64,000 bases of DNA from Beijerinckiaceae bacterium (GTDB taxonomy: Bacteria > Bacteroidota > Bacteroidia > Chitinophagales > Chitinophagaceae): NCBI GenBank assembly GCA_903970475.1, contig CAJCIQ010000129.1:1-64000 (forward strand), read 5' to 3'. The notes beneath the pieces were generated by a model, which was not told the origin of the DNA, did no database searches, and saw nothing but the letters and a program-made list of their open reading frames with translations. Shown one piece after another: positions 7,198 through 14,250 of this stretch. Position 1 is the stretch's first letter, and each line of letters starts with the position of its first letter. The translations under genes and the position numbers were made by a program.

Positions 7198-9267
7198 TCA
7201 ATTCACAAAGCCCCAGATCACCCCAAAATGGAAAAGTAATCCAGGGTCGGCATAACCTAGATAAGGACGATTATTGGCCTTAAAACCAAAGGGGCTAATG
7301 TTAAGGGTATTCAGGTTTTCAAGCCTGGTTACCAGGTAGAAGGTACGTATGCGGAAGTGAACGAAGGCAGCCACGTCCGGGCGGTTGTTGCTATAGGTGA
7401 CTGGGCTGGTCCCGTATGGAGAATCCTTCTGGCCCAATTGGGGAAAGAATTGTCCCAACAAGGGGGAGTAATTATCCACTTTAAAAGGACTGGCATACTT
7501 GACTTCAAAGCCGGTGGCCAGGTTGAGTTTTCGGTATTTGGTCTGATACAGGATTCTATTCCTGGTATAGAAAGCGGGTAAATGTACGGGGGCGTCTCCC
7601 GTTACCTGTTGGACATAAAACTCTCCGTACCAGGTCCAGTGCCTGGTCAACTTGAATTCCTTCACCGCTGAAAACTGGAGCAGGTTGAAAGGAGAAGTAT
7701 ACTGGTCTACCCCCATATAATCCTTGAGGTAGGTGTAGTTGGTCATGAGGTAATAATGGGCGCCCAGGTTCAACTTTAACAATGGCTGGTAGAGATAGCC
7801 AAACAATTGGGTATTGTTTTCATTACTCAAGCTGGAAGGATTGGTCCCAAAATTGAAACTACTGGCCTTCTCAAATACAAACGAAGGGGTCCGGTTGACG
7901 TTTTGGAAGCCGACCTGGAGTAAACCCACGTTTTTCCCCAAATACCTGGTTAAGGCTGCATAAGCCTCATAGTTCCCGACGTTATATCCTTCGAAGTAGA
8001 GTTTGCCATTCAATTCAATATCCCACTTTTTATTACGGGTTTGGTTGCGGTACTCCGCATGACCATAAACGTTATAAAACTCCTGCACACTGCTGGAAAA
8101 TGTCCCCTTCAGGTTTTCCAAGGTGATCCCTTCCGTCAGGTATTGACTGGGGTTTTTGGCCACCGGGTATTGAAACAGGGAAAAATCGTTGAGGATCTGG
8201 GACCACTTGTCTTGAATGAGAAATCCTGGCAATGGGGTACTCAGGAAGTCGTACACATTTTGGTAAAAGTGGGTAGAGGAATCAGGGCTGTTATCTACGT
8301 AGGAATAATTGTACCCATTGAGCTGTATGGTGTACTGCATGCGCAACCGCGCGTAGAACAGGTAATAGGTAGTAGAATCGTTGACCACCACCGAATCCTG
8401 TTGCCCCAGATCATATTGCTGACGAAGCATAATGGAATAATCCTCGTAGTGGGTTCCTGTCGAAAGGGCTGTATTGAATATATTACTCTGGTAAGATGTA
8501 TTACCTCCCAGGTTGGTCGGTATCTGAAAGCGTTGAGGATATTCACTCGTATTGATGATGGAGTCGTTGGTAAACCCTCCGTTTTCCTGGACCTTGAGGT
8601 TATTGAAATAGAAACCTCCGTATAGATGGTAGCGCTTTCGTGGAGATTCGTACCAAGTATACATGCTATAATTATTGTGGTTGGATTTCTGACTTTTAAA
8701 TTGCCCCGGAGCCCCTGTCAGGTGATAATGTAGGGCAAAATTCCAGTGCTGGTTGATGTTCTGCGTATGAAGGACGTTGATATCCTGTTCACTGGCACTC
8801 CCTAAATAGTACATCATTTCCGTATACGGTCGGGTAGTCGTATAGAATCGGGTGCTATCCCAATTAAACCTGTATATATCCAAAGAGTGAAACCCTGCAT
8901 CCCAACCTGCACGCATGTTTGGCGAAAACTCTTCTGGTTTTGCCGCGGTACCCACATTGCCCAAAGATCGGTAGTTGGCAGGGAGGGGATACCACTTGTC
9001 TATGTCCGCTATGGAAGTATCCATTTTGTAAACATGGGTGGAATCCATAAACCGATAGGTAATGGTCAGGGTGTCTTCCAGTCCCGTACGGTGCTTCAGT
9101 GAATCTTTTTTAGGCTTTTGTCCGCTGTTACTACTATTACCCATGCCCCCTCCGTTCATGCCCTGAAGGTTTCCGAAGGGGTTTTGCGCCCTTAGACCCT
9201 GCACACAGCCCAATACCAAACTGAGCACAATCCAAACCCGGGTAATAGATGATAATCTTAACGGCAT
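7198..9267 (-). CDS. putative porin (Porin_10-like)
   Basis: This 689-residue outer-membrane protein begins with a signal peptide ending LRAQ. A short Gly/Asn-rich stretch follows, then a long run of amphipathic strands rich in Tyr, Phe and Asn, ending HFGVIWGFVN. The segment TTTRPYTEMMYYLGSASEQ is typical of the Bacteroidota proteins annotated as putative porin. What passes through the barrel is unknown. The start at 9267 is set by the signal peptide; an earlier frame start at 9333 adds unrelated residues. A TATTTTTG box ends nine bases upstream. The gene follows purine nucleoside phosphorylase by 71 bases, so it may have both its own promoter and readthrough. Confidence 0.85.
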   Translation of the reverse strand: MPLRLSSITRVWIVLSLVLGCVQGLRAQNPFGNLQGMNGGGMGNSSNSGQKPKKDSLKHRTGLEDTLTITYRFMDSTHVYKMDTSIADIDKWYPLPANYRSLGNVGTAAKPEEFSPNMRAGWDAGFHSLDIYRFNWDSTRFYTTTRPYTEMMYYLGSASEQDINVLHTQNINQHWNFALHYHLTGAPGQFKSQKSNHNNYSMYTWYESPRKRYHLYGGFYFNNLKVQENGGFTNDSIINTSEYPQRFQIPTNLGGNTSYQSNIFNTALSTGTHYEDYSIMLRQQYDLGQQDSVVVNDSTTYYLFYARLRMQYTIQLNGYNYSYVDNSPDSSTHFYQNVYDFLSTPLPGFLIQDKWSQILNDFSLFQYPVAKNPSQYLTEGITLENLKGTFSSSVQEFYNVYGHAEYRNQTRNKKWDIELNGKLYFEGYNVGNYEAYAALTRYLGKNVGLLQVGFQNVNRTPSFVFEKASSFNFGTNPSSLSNENNTQLFGYLYQPLLKLNLGAHYYLMTNYTYLKDYMGVDQYTSPFNLLQFSAVKEFKLTRHWTWYGEFYVQQVTGDAPVHLPAFYTRNRILYQTKYRKLNLATGFEVKYASPFKVDNYSPLLGQFFPQLGQKDSPYGTSPVTYSNNRPDVAAFVHFRIRTFYLVTRLENLNTLNISPFGFKANNRPYLGYADPGLLFHFGVIWGFVN

Positions 9268-9276
9268 ATGTTCGGG

Positions 9277-9284
9277 CAAAAATA
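9277..9284 (-). promoter_or_regulatory. -7 box TATTTTTG upstream of the putative porin gene
   Basis: On the minus strand the sequence reads TATTTTTG, a full match to the Bacteroidota -7 consensus TAnnTTTG, ending nine bases before the porin start. No convincing -33 TTG is seen at the usual distance. Confidence 0.55.
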
Positions 9285-9338
9285 GTCGGATTTTTGGGCC
9301 AAGGTGGTAAAATAATGTGAAGGTTATGAGCAAGTTGG

Positions 9339-10163
9339 CTAAAGGGCCTGGAGGACCCCTACAAACAATGCCGTCAGTTTTGGCTCAGCCTCGGCAGCCG
9401 CTTGGAGCACCTCCTGGTGGGTGATGGTATTTTCTTCCTCCCGGATGCCCATATCCGTAATCACGCTCATGGCCATAACCCGCATACCGACGTGTACGGC
9501 GGCTATGACTTCCTGGACGGTACTCATTCCCACGGCATCTCCTCCCAACAGGTGGAGTAACTTATATTCAGCCCTGGTTTCGAAGGTCGGCCCCGTTACC
9601 CCGCAATAAACACCTTCCTTGAGGGAAATGCCTTTCTCACGGGCAATCGAATGAACGAGGCGTTGCAGGTCTTTATCATACGGTTGACTCATATCAGGGA
9701 ATCGGGTTCCTAAATCGGAATCATTAGGGCCTATAAGGGGATTTACGATAAAAAAGCTGATATGATCCCGTATAAGCATCAGGTCCCCCACCCTGAAACC
9801 GGCGTTCATTCCTCCGGCAGCGTTAGAAATAAGGAGGGTCCCTACACCCAGTTTCCGTAAAACCCGGATGGGGAAAACGACCTGCCCGGGCGTATAGCCT
9901 TCATAATAATGGAAACGCCCGGAAAGCACCGCTACCCGTTTGCCTCCCATTTTTCCCAACAGTAGCGCTCCGCTATGCCCCGCTACGGTAGAAATAGGAA
10001 AATGAGGAATGTCAGCATAGGGGATGGAAACCACCTCTTCCATGTCTTTGGTAAAATGACCCAACCCACTGCCCAGTACCACCCCCGTTTCTACCTGGTA
10101 TGGATAGCGTGTACGAATAAAAGATGCTGCCTCGGATAATTGTTGGGCCAGACTTAAGCTCAT
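9339..10163 (-). CDS. purine nucleoside phosphorylase (trimeric type)
   Basis: This 274-residue cytoplasmic enzyme splits purine nucleosides with phosphate to base and pentose-1-phosphate in purine salvage. Family marks are the phosphate-binding GSGLGHF, the AGHSGALL and SGRFHYYEGY segments, LLISNAAGGMNAGF, the purine-pocket YCGVTGPTFETRAEY with the key Glu, DAVGMSTVQEVIAA, and SVITDMGI, where many members have TNxA. Length and motifs fit the low-molecular-mass trimeric class. The ATG at 10163 follows a TATCTTTG box by 22 bases; an in-frame TTG at 10178 is less likely. The gene is divergent from sucC across a 72-base spacer holding promoters for both. Confidence 0.92.
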   Translation of the reverse strand: MSLSLAQQLSEAASFIRTRYPYQVETGVVLGSGLGHFTKDMEEVVSIPYADIPHFPISTVAGHSGALLLGKMGGKRVAVLSGRFHYYEGYTPGQVVFPIRVLRKLGVGTLLISNAAGGMNAGFRVGDLMLIRDHISFFIVNPLIGPNDSDLGTRFPDMSQPYDKDLQRLVHSIAREKGISLKEGVYCGVTGPTFETRAEYKLLHLLGGDAVGMSTVQEVIAAVHVGMRVMAMSVITDMGIREEENTITHQEVLQAAAEAEPKLTALFVGVLQAL

Positions 10164-10185
10164 AAGAGATGATTTCAAATAGCGG

Positions 10186-10193
10186 CAAAGATA
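10186..10193 (-). promoter_or_regulatory. -7 box TATCTTTG for the purine nucleoside phosphorylase gene
   Basis: On the minus strand TATCTTTG matches TAnnTTTG exactly, 22 bases before the ATG, giving a leader of roughly 15-20 bases. A sister box for sucC lies 20 bases away on the other strand. Confidence 0.6.
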
Positions 10194-10212
10194 ATGGAAG
10201 TGAGGATTTTCC

Positions 10213-10220
10213 TATCTTCG
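10213..10220 (+). promoter_or_regulatory. -7-like box TATCTTCG for sucC
   Basis: TATCTTCG differs from TAnnTTTG at one base and ends 15 bases before the sucC ATG. The same eight bases occur 22 bases before the small gene at 40383. Confidence 0.45.
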
Positions 10221-10235
10221 CCAAAATTTTTTCGT

Positions 10236-11447
10236 ATGAACCTACATGAATACCAGGCGAAAGAGTTACTTAAAAAGTATTCTGTCCCTGTTCAGGAAGG
10301 CATTGCGTGTAGCACACCCCAAGAGGCTGAGGAAGCCTATCGTCAAATTAAGACTTTATATGGAAGCAATTTCGCGGTAGTCAAAGCCCAGATCCACGCA
10401 GGTGGTAGGGGAAAAGGAAAGATTGTTGGAAGCGAGCAAAGAGGCGTTCAGGTAGGGAAATCGGCTGAAGACATCAAGAACATCGCCCAGAATATATTAG
10501 GTGGCACCCTGGTTACGATCCAAACCGGACCTGCGGGCAAGTTGGTCAATAAGGTTTTTGTGGCTCAGGACGTTTATTACGAAGGCCCCAACCCCATTAA
10601 GGAATTCTACCTTTCCGTCCTGCTGGACCGTACCAAGAAGCAGAATGTGATCATGTACTCTACCGAAGGAGGCATGGACATTGAAGAAGTAGCCCATAAA
10701 ACCCCTGAAAAGATTTTTAAGGAATGGATCCACCCAGCGGGTGGTCTACTTCCCTTTCAAGCCAGGAAGATTGCCTTCAACCTGGGACTCAGCGGAGAAG
10801 CTTTTAAAAACTGTGTGAAATTCGTCACCAACCTCTATACAGCCTACACAGGCCTGGATTGCGCCATGCTGGAGATCAACCCCCTGTTCAAAACCAGTGA
10901 CGAAAAAATCATTGCCGTAGACTGTAAGATGAACCTGGATGACAATGCCCTCATGCGTCACCCTGACCTTTCTTCCCTCCGCGATATCACTGAAGAAGAC
11001 CCAACCGAAGTAGAGGCTGGCAAATACAACCTGAACTTCGTTAAACTAGATGGCAACGTAGGTTGTATGGTGAACGGAGCCGGTCTGGCCATGGCCACCA
11101 TGGACATGATCAAGCTCAGTGGTGGAGAACCCGCTAACTTCCTGGACGTCGGTGGTTCCGCCAATGCCCAGACAGTGGAAGCAGGATTCCGCATCATCCT
11201 GAAAGATCCCAAAGTAAAAGCCATCCTGATCAATATCTTTGGAGGTATCGTCCGTTGCGACCGTGTTGCCCAAGGTGTTATTGACGCATATAAAAAACTG
11301 GGCGATATTAAAATCCCCATCATTGTACGCTTACAGGGCACCAATGCTGAGGAAGCCAAGAAGCTCATTGACGAGAGCGGCCTGAAGGTGGAATCCGCCA
11401 TCCTGCTTAGTGAGGCTGCTGATCTGGTAAGTAAAGCCGTAGCTTAA
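10236..11447 (+). CDS. sucC: succinyl-CoA ligase (ADP-forming) beta subunit
   Basis: This 403-residue subunit of the TCA-cycle succinyl-CoA ligase couples succinyl-CoA cleavage to nucleotide phosphorylation. The start MNLHEYQAKELL is the family's usual N-terminus, and it fixes the ATG at 10236. The ATP-grasp domain shows VVKAQIHAGGRGKGKIVG and AMLEINPLF. The ligase domain ends with FLDVGGSANAQTVEAGF, ILINIFGGIVRCD and IIVRLQGTNAEEAKKL. It is full length. The alpha subunit gene sucD is not next to it, unlike in many bacteria; the gene is followed directly by its own terminator and then an acetyltransferase gene. It is divergent from the phosphorylase gene. Confidence 0.96.
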   Translation: MNLHEYQAKELLKKYSVPVQEGIACSTPQEAEEAYRQIKTLYGSNFAVVKAQIHAGGRGKGKIVGSEQRGVQVGKSAEDIKNIAQNILGGTLVTIQTGPAGKLVNKVFVAQDVYYEGPNPIKEFYLSVLLDRTKKQNVIMYSTEGGMDIEEVAHKTPEKIFKEWIHPAGGLLPFQARKIAFNLGLSGEAFKNCVKFVTNLYTAYTGLDCAMLEINPLFKTSDEKIIAVDCKMNLDDNALMRHPDLSSLRDITEEDPTEVEAGKYNLNFVKLDGNVGCMVNGAGLAMATMDMIKLSGGEPANFLDVGGSANAQTVEAGFRIILKDPKVKAILINIFGGIVRCDRVAQGVIDAYKKLGDIKIPIIVRLQGTNAEEAKKLIDESGLKVESAILLSEAADLVSKAVA

Positions 11448-11470
11448 TAAACCAAGTCGAATATATTTGA

Positions 11471-11503
11471 AACGTCTCCTGGTAAAACGGGAGGCGTTTT
11501 TTT
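11471..11503 (+). terminator. intrinsic terminator of sucC
   Basis: AACGTCTCC at 11471-11479 pairs with GGAGGCGTT at 11490-11498, with one G-U pair, and seven T residues follow from 11497. It lies 23 bases beyond the sucC stop. Confidence 0.85.
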
Positions 11504-11509
11504 ACACCC

Positions 11510-11517
11510 TAATTTTG
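11510..11517 (+). promoter_or_regulatory. -7 box TAATTTTG four bases before a start codon
   Basis: TAATTTTG matches TAnnTTTG and ends at 11517, while the ATG is at 11522. With the usual spacing, transcription would begin at or within a base or two of the ATG, making the acetyltransferase mRNA leaderless. Confidence 0.55.
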
Positions 11518-11521
11518 TGGC

Positions 11522-12028
11522 ATGAGTGAATTTCTGATACGGCCCATTCAACCCAAAGACAATGAAGCCTTAGCCAAAATTGTGCGCAATGCACTGGCGG
11601 AATTTGGGGCCAATAAGCCAGGTACTGTCTATTTTGATCCTACGACGGACCAGCTATACGAACTATTCCAGCAACCTGGCGCCTTCTATTGGGTAGCTAC
11701 AACCCATTCCACGGCCGACCACCCGGACGGAACCCTGCTGGGGGGCGCTGGCATTTTCCCCTCCGAAGGATTGCCGGAAGGTACCTGTGAACTGGTAAAG
11801 ATGTATTTGAAGCCCGAAACCAGGGGACTGGGACTCGGGGGAGCCCTGATCAGGCGCACTATGGAAGCAGCAAAATCCCAGGGCTATCAGCAGATGTATC
11901 TGGAAACATTACCTGAATTACACCAGGCAGTAAAAGTGTATGAAAAATACGGATTCCACTATTTGCCTGGTCCCTTGGGCAATACCGGACACTTCGGATG
12001 TGATCTCTGGATGCTCAAAGTGCTCTGA
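11522..12028 (+). CDS. GNAT-family N-acetyltransferase
   Basis: This 168-residue cytoplasmic protein has the GNAT fold, which moves an acetyl group from acetyl-CoA to an amine. The acetyl-CoA pyrophosphate loop is in the stretch LKPETRGLGLGGALIRR (Q/RxxGxG/A type, about residues 98-114). It is followed by MYLETLPELHQAVKVYEKYGFHYL, the usual late helix and strand. The N-terminal half has IRPIQPKDNEALAKIVR, the typical first strand and helix. The substrate is not evident. It stands between the sucC terminator and a convergent SprT-like gene. No ribosome-binding site is visible because a -7 box sits immediately before the ATG. Confidence 0.88.
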   Translation: MSEFLIRPIQPKDNEALAKIVRNALAEFGANKPGTVYFDPTTDQLYELFQQPGAFYWVATTHSTADHPDGTLLGGAGIFPSEGLPEGTCELVKMYLKPETRGLGLGGALIRRTMEAAKSQGYQQMYLETLPELHQAVKVYEKYGFHYLPGPLGNTGHFGCDLWMLKVL

Positions 12029-12047
12029 TCCCAGTGCGCAAAATGGG

Positions 12048-12668
12048 CTAAGAGGCTTTCCAGACTTCGTAAATCGGACTGAACAAATAGACCTTCTGGG
12101 AAGGGATCTCCATACAACGGATGCGCTTACGGACCAGCTTTTCTCTTTTAAACAACCGCCCGTCATTGGTTTTAAACAGCGCACCTTCCGGCACCTCCTC
12201 TACCAGGCAACGCCTTTCATCTTTAGGGTCGTATTTGCGGAGCACCCGCATCAGATCATCATCGGCGCAGCTACTGGCAGCCGGGTTGTGCAAGGTCTTT
12301 TGCAGGGCCAGTCGTATATCTTCGGGAAAAACATGGTGTTGAAGAAATTGGGCTAACAATGACCCAAATAAGGTTTTCCATTCTTTTCCATGGGCTTGTA
12401 CTTTATGACCGTACTTATCGAAGGTAAGCAGGTGAGCCAACTCATGGAGCAAGGTAATCAGGAATGCATAAGTATTCAGATTCCCGTTCACACTGATGCG
12501 ATGATGCCTGTCCTGGGTTGCATTCCGATAATCACCCAATACAGAAGCCCTTTCTTTAGATACGGTAAGGTGAACTTTATATTGATGCAAGTACTTCACT
12601 ACATGCGGATAAGTTCCTGGAGGCAGATACTCAGCCAAAGCCTCCAGAGGAGCTTCTATTCTGGCCAT
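12048..12668 (-). CDS. SprT-like zinc metallopeptidase domain protein
   Basis: This 206-residue protein has the SprT-type zinc site HELAH, with a third ligand probably in the following QAHGKEW. Eukaryotic relatives (Spartan) cleave proteins crosslinked to DNA; bacterial ones are poorly known. A late segment, PEGALFKTNDGRLFKREKLVRKRIRCMEI, resembles the small basic C-terminal part of these proteins. I see no full zinc ribbon with four cysteines. The ATG at 12668 is chosen because the longer frame overlaps the upstream gene. The start follows the upstream stop by only two bases, so it belongs to the bactofilin-AtpZ transcript. The product should be cytoplasmic. Confidence 0.8.
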   Translation of the reverse strand: MARIEAPLEALAEYLPPGTYPHVVKYLHQYKVHLTVSKERASVLGDYRNATQDRHHRISVNGNLNTYAFLITLLHELAHLLTFDKYGHKVQAHGKEWKTLFGSLLAQFLQHHVFPEDIRLALQKTLHNPAASSCADDDLMRVLRKYDPKDERRCLVEEVPEGALFKTNDGRLFKREKLVRKRIRCMEIPSQKVYLFSPIYEVWKAS

Positions 12669-12670
12669 TC

Positions 12671-13054
12671 CTACTCCGGTTTTTTGCCTGCCCTGACAAG
12701 GGTCCCTACTTCCACGGCAGTATATATAAGATAAAACAACAACCAAATAAATACCAATCCCCTGGACAGCCCTTCCTTATCTACAAATACAAAGATTAGG
12801 AAAGCCGCTACAGAAAGAAAGAATTTGAGCAGCATACCCATGTAGACATACCTGAAAAAAGCATGGGAATTAGCCTGATTCACCCCTTTGATTTCCAGGA
12901 AAAAGGCAAGGAAAGTGACCCCAAACAGGAAGATATTTCCATAGATCACTAAAGAAGGAACGATGTTCCATCCTGACAAAGTGGACTTCAACCCAAATGC
13001 AATCAGGCAGATGACCACGAACAAACCAATCCCGATTTTCAAGAAGGATTTCAT
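12671..13054 (-). CDS. AtpI-like small membrane protein of the ATP synthase type
   Basis: This 127-residue protein has four predicted membrane helices (about 4-20, 31-52, 65-88 and 93-115) and little else. Proteins of this size and pattern, with ANSHAFFRYVYMGMLLKF, usually follow AtpZ and precede atpB in Bacteroidota. They take the place of AtpI, which helps assemble the c-ring and supply Mg2+. Here atpB does not follow; an SprT-like gene does. The ATG at 13054 lies 16 bases after the AtpZ stop; a start at 13093 would overlap AtpZ. The function is inferred from pattern and neighbour only. Confidence 0.65.
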   Translation of the reverse strand: MKSFLKIGIGLFVVICLIAFGLKSTLSGWNIVPSLVIYGNIFLFGVTFLAFFLEIKGVNQANSHAFFRYVYMGMLLKFFLSVAAFLIFVFVDKEGLSRGLVFIWLLFYLIYTAVEVGTLVRAGKKPE

Positions 13055-13070
13055 AAGCTGCAAGATGCAA

Positions 13071-13280
13071 CTATTTTCCCGTTCCTGTATCACGTACGAT
13101 CTGGTACAGATACCAAACCAGGATCAGTAAAGGCAATAGCCAGGCCGCCAAAGGTATGCGGAGGTGTACCCAATGGTCAAATTTTATTCCTGCATAGGTG
13201 CCCAATCCCAACATGATAAACATTTGGGTGGCCAGGCTCAGATATTGTGAAAAGGATTTATTCGGCTTCTGCTTCTGCAT
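13071..13280 (-). CDS. atpZ: AtpZ/AtpI-family protein
   Basis: This 69-residue protein has two membrane helices (about 14-30 and 43-62) joined by GTYAGIKFDHWV, the usual short loop of AtpZ. AtpZ proteins are reported to form a Mg2+/Ca2+ channel with AtpI and help F1Fo ATP synthase assembly. The start codon lies inside the bactofilin gene: 23 bases are read in both frames through a repeated GCAGAAGC tract, giving QKQKP here and AEAEAE there. That strongly couples the two genes. The main ATP synthase genes are not present in this window. Confidence 0.8.
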   Translation of the reverse strand: MQKQKPNKSFSQYLSLATQMFIMLGLGTYAGIKFDHWVHLRIPLAAWLLPLLILVWYLYQIVRDTGTGK

Positions 13281-13707
13281 ATTCAGGTTCTTCTTCAGCA
13301 GGTATTTCTACTGCCACAGAAGCTGATATTGCACTGCCGTTGGATCCCATATGACAGTTACCATTAAAGCTGGCAGACGGTTCCACCTGTAGCTTACCGG
13401 TATGGAGATCACCCTTAACATAGGCTTTACCACGAAGATTCAGCAGGTCTTTCACTACGATCTTACCATGGACTTTGCCTAGAATATCGGCGTGTAAGCA
13501 ATGGATATCACCTTCTACGTATCCATCATTTCCAATAAATACTTTGCTGGTGGCGTGTACGTTTCCTTTGAGGGTACCATCGATACGAATGTCGCCGGAG
13601 CATTCAATGTCGCCTTTAATAACGGTGCCTGAGGCGATAATAGAGGCACCCACTTTTTGAGGGGCAGTTTCCGGTAGGGAGTTTTCTTTGGATTTGGATG
13701 TAAACAT
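13258..13707 (-). CDS. bactofilin (polymer-forming cytoskeletal protein)
   Basis: This 149-residue protein has the bactofilin core at about residues 20-125, a right-handed beta-helix of short repeats such as GDIECSGDIRIDGTLKGNV and VEGDIHCLHADILGKV. Bactofilins polymerise without nucleotide at the inner membrane and help shape the cell or place cell-wall enzymes. The N-terminus is polar and the tail is acidic (EEEPEYAEAEAE). Gene order is M23-like membrane protein, bactofilin, AtpZ. Bactofilin beside an M23 peptidase gene is seen in several bacteria, but here the peptidase domain is missing from the neighbour. The stop overlaps atpZ by 23 bases. Confidence 0.93.
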   Translation of the reverse strand: MFTSKSKENSLPETAPQKVGASIIASGTVIKGDIECSGDIRIDGTLKGNVHATSKVFIGNDGYVEGDIHCLHADILGKVHGKIVVKDLLNLRGKAYVKGDLHTGKLQVEPSASFNGNCHMGSNGSAISASVAVEIPAEEEPEYAEAEAE

Positions 13708-13728
13708 ATAATTGGGTCGTTTTGAACG

Positions 13729-14124
13729 CTAGTCATTGGATTCGCCTTCTGAAGGCGTCTTAAGTACCGCTGTATCCTTTTTCACAACTACGTCTCCCGT
13801 CAACACTTTCTTTATGGACTCCAGGTACTGGTCTTTCATTTGCATTTCCCTTTCCAGGGAATCCGTCCTATACTTTAATTGTATGTATTCCCTCCTTTGG
13901 CTCTGGTTTCCATACCCTGGAAGATAATACTTTAAGTTGGTAAATGAAACCAAGGCCACCGTTAGTCCGATCAGCACAACAAAAATCGTGCTCAAAGCCA
14001 CATAAACGCTCATACGGGTCAACTTGAAGGTAATCACCTCTTCATAGGTATCGTCATTCATGATCACCAGCCGATAGCGGTTCTGCAACCGTTTCAGCGT
14101 CTTACTACCGTCAAAAAGGGCCAT
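13729..14124 (-). CDS. membrane protein resembling the N-terminus of M23 peptidases, peptidase domain absent
   Basis: This 131-residue protein has one membrane helix at about 38-60. The segment YRLVIMNDDTYEEVITFKLT comes before it and LKYYLPGYGN after it, followed by a short coiled coil (about 80-112). That start is, as far as I recall, typical of Bacteroidota M23 (LytM) cell-wall peptidases of about 300 residues. Here the frame stops after the coiled coil, and only 21 bases separate it from bactofilin, so no peptidase remnant exists downstream. It may be a natural short form that anchors bactofilin, or a truncation. The start is fixed by the ATG at 14124. Confidence 0.6.
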   Translation of the reverse strand: MALFDGSKTLKRLQNRYRLVIMNDDTYEEVITFKLTRMSVYVALSTIFVVLIGLTVALVSFTNLKYYLPGYGNQSQRREYIQLKYRTDSLEREMQMKDQYLESIKKVLTGDVVVKKDTAVLKTPSEGESND

Positions 14125-14250
14125 AATACTATTTTACCGACACAAAATAAGAATATAATGGCCTCCCCGGCTGATTTGTGGTAAAAAAAGCATGTATCTT
14201 CAAAATAATTTCAGTTGATTGCAGTTAAATACCACGTAACTGAGCGCTCA

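Noticed and set aside
8041-8625. A 194-residue open frame on the plus strand
   Set aside because: It lies inside the putative porin gene on the other strand and shows no recognisable features.
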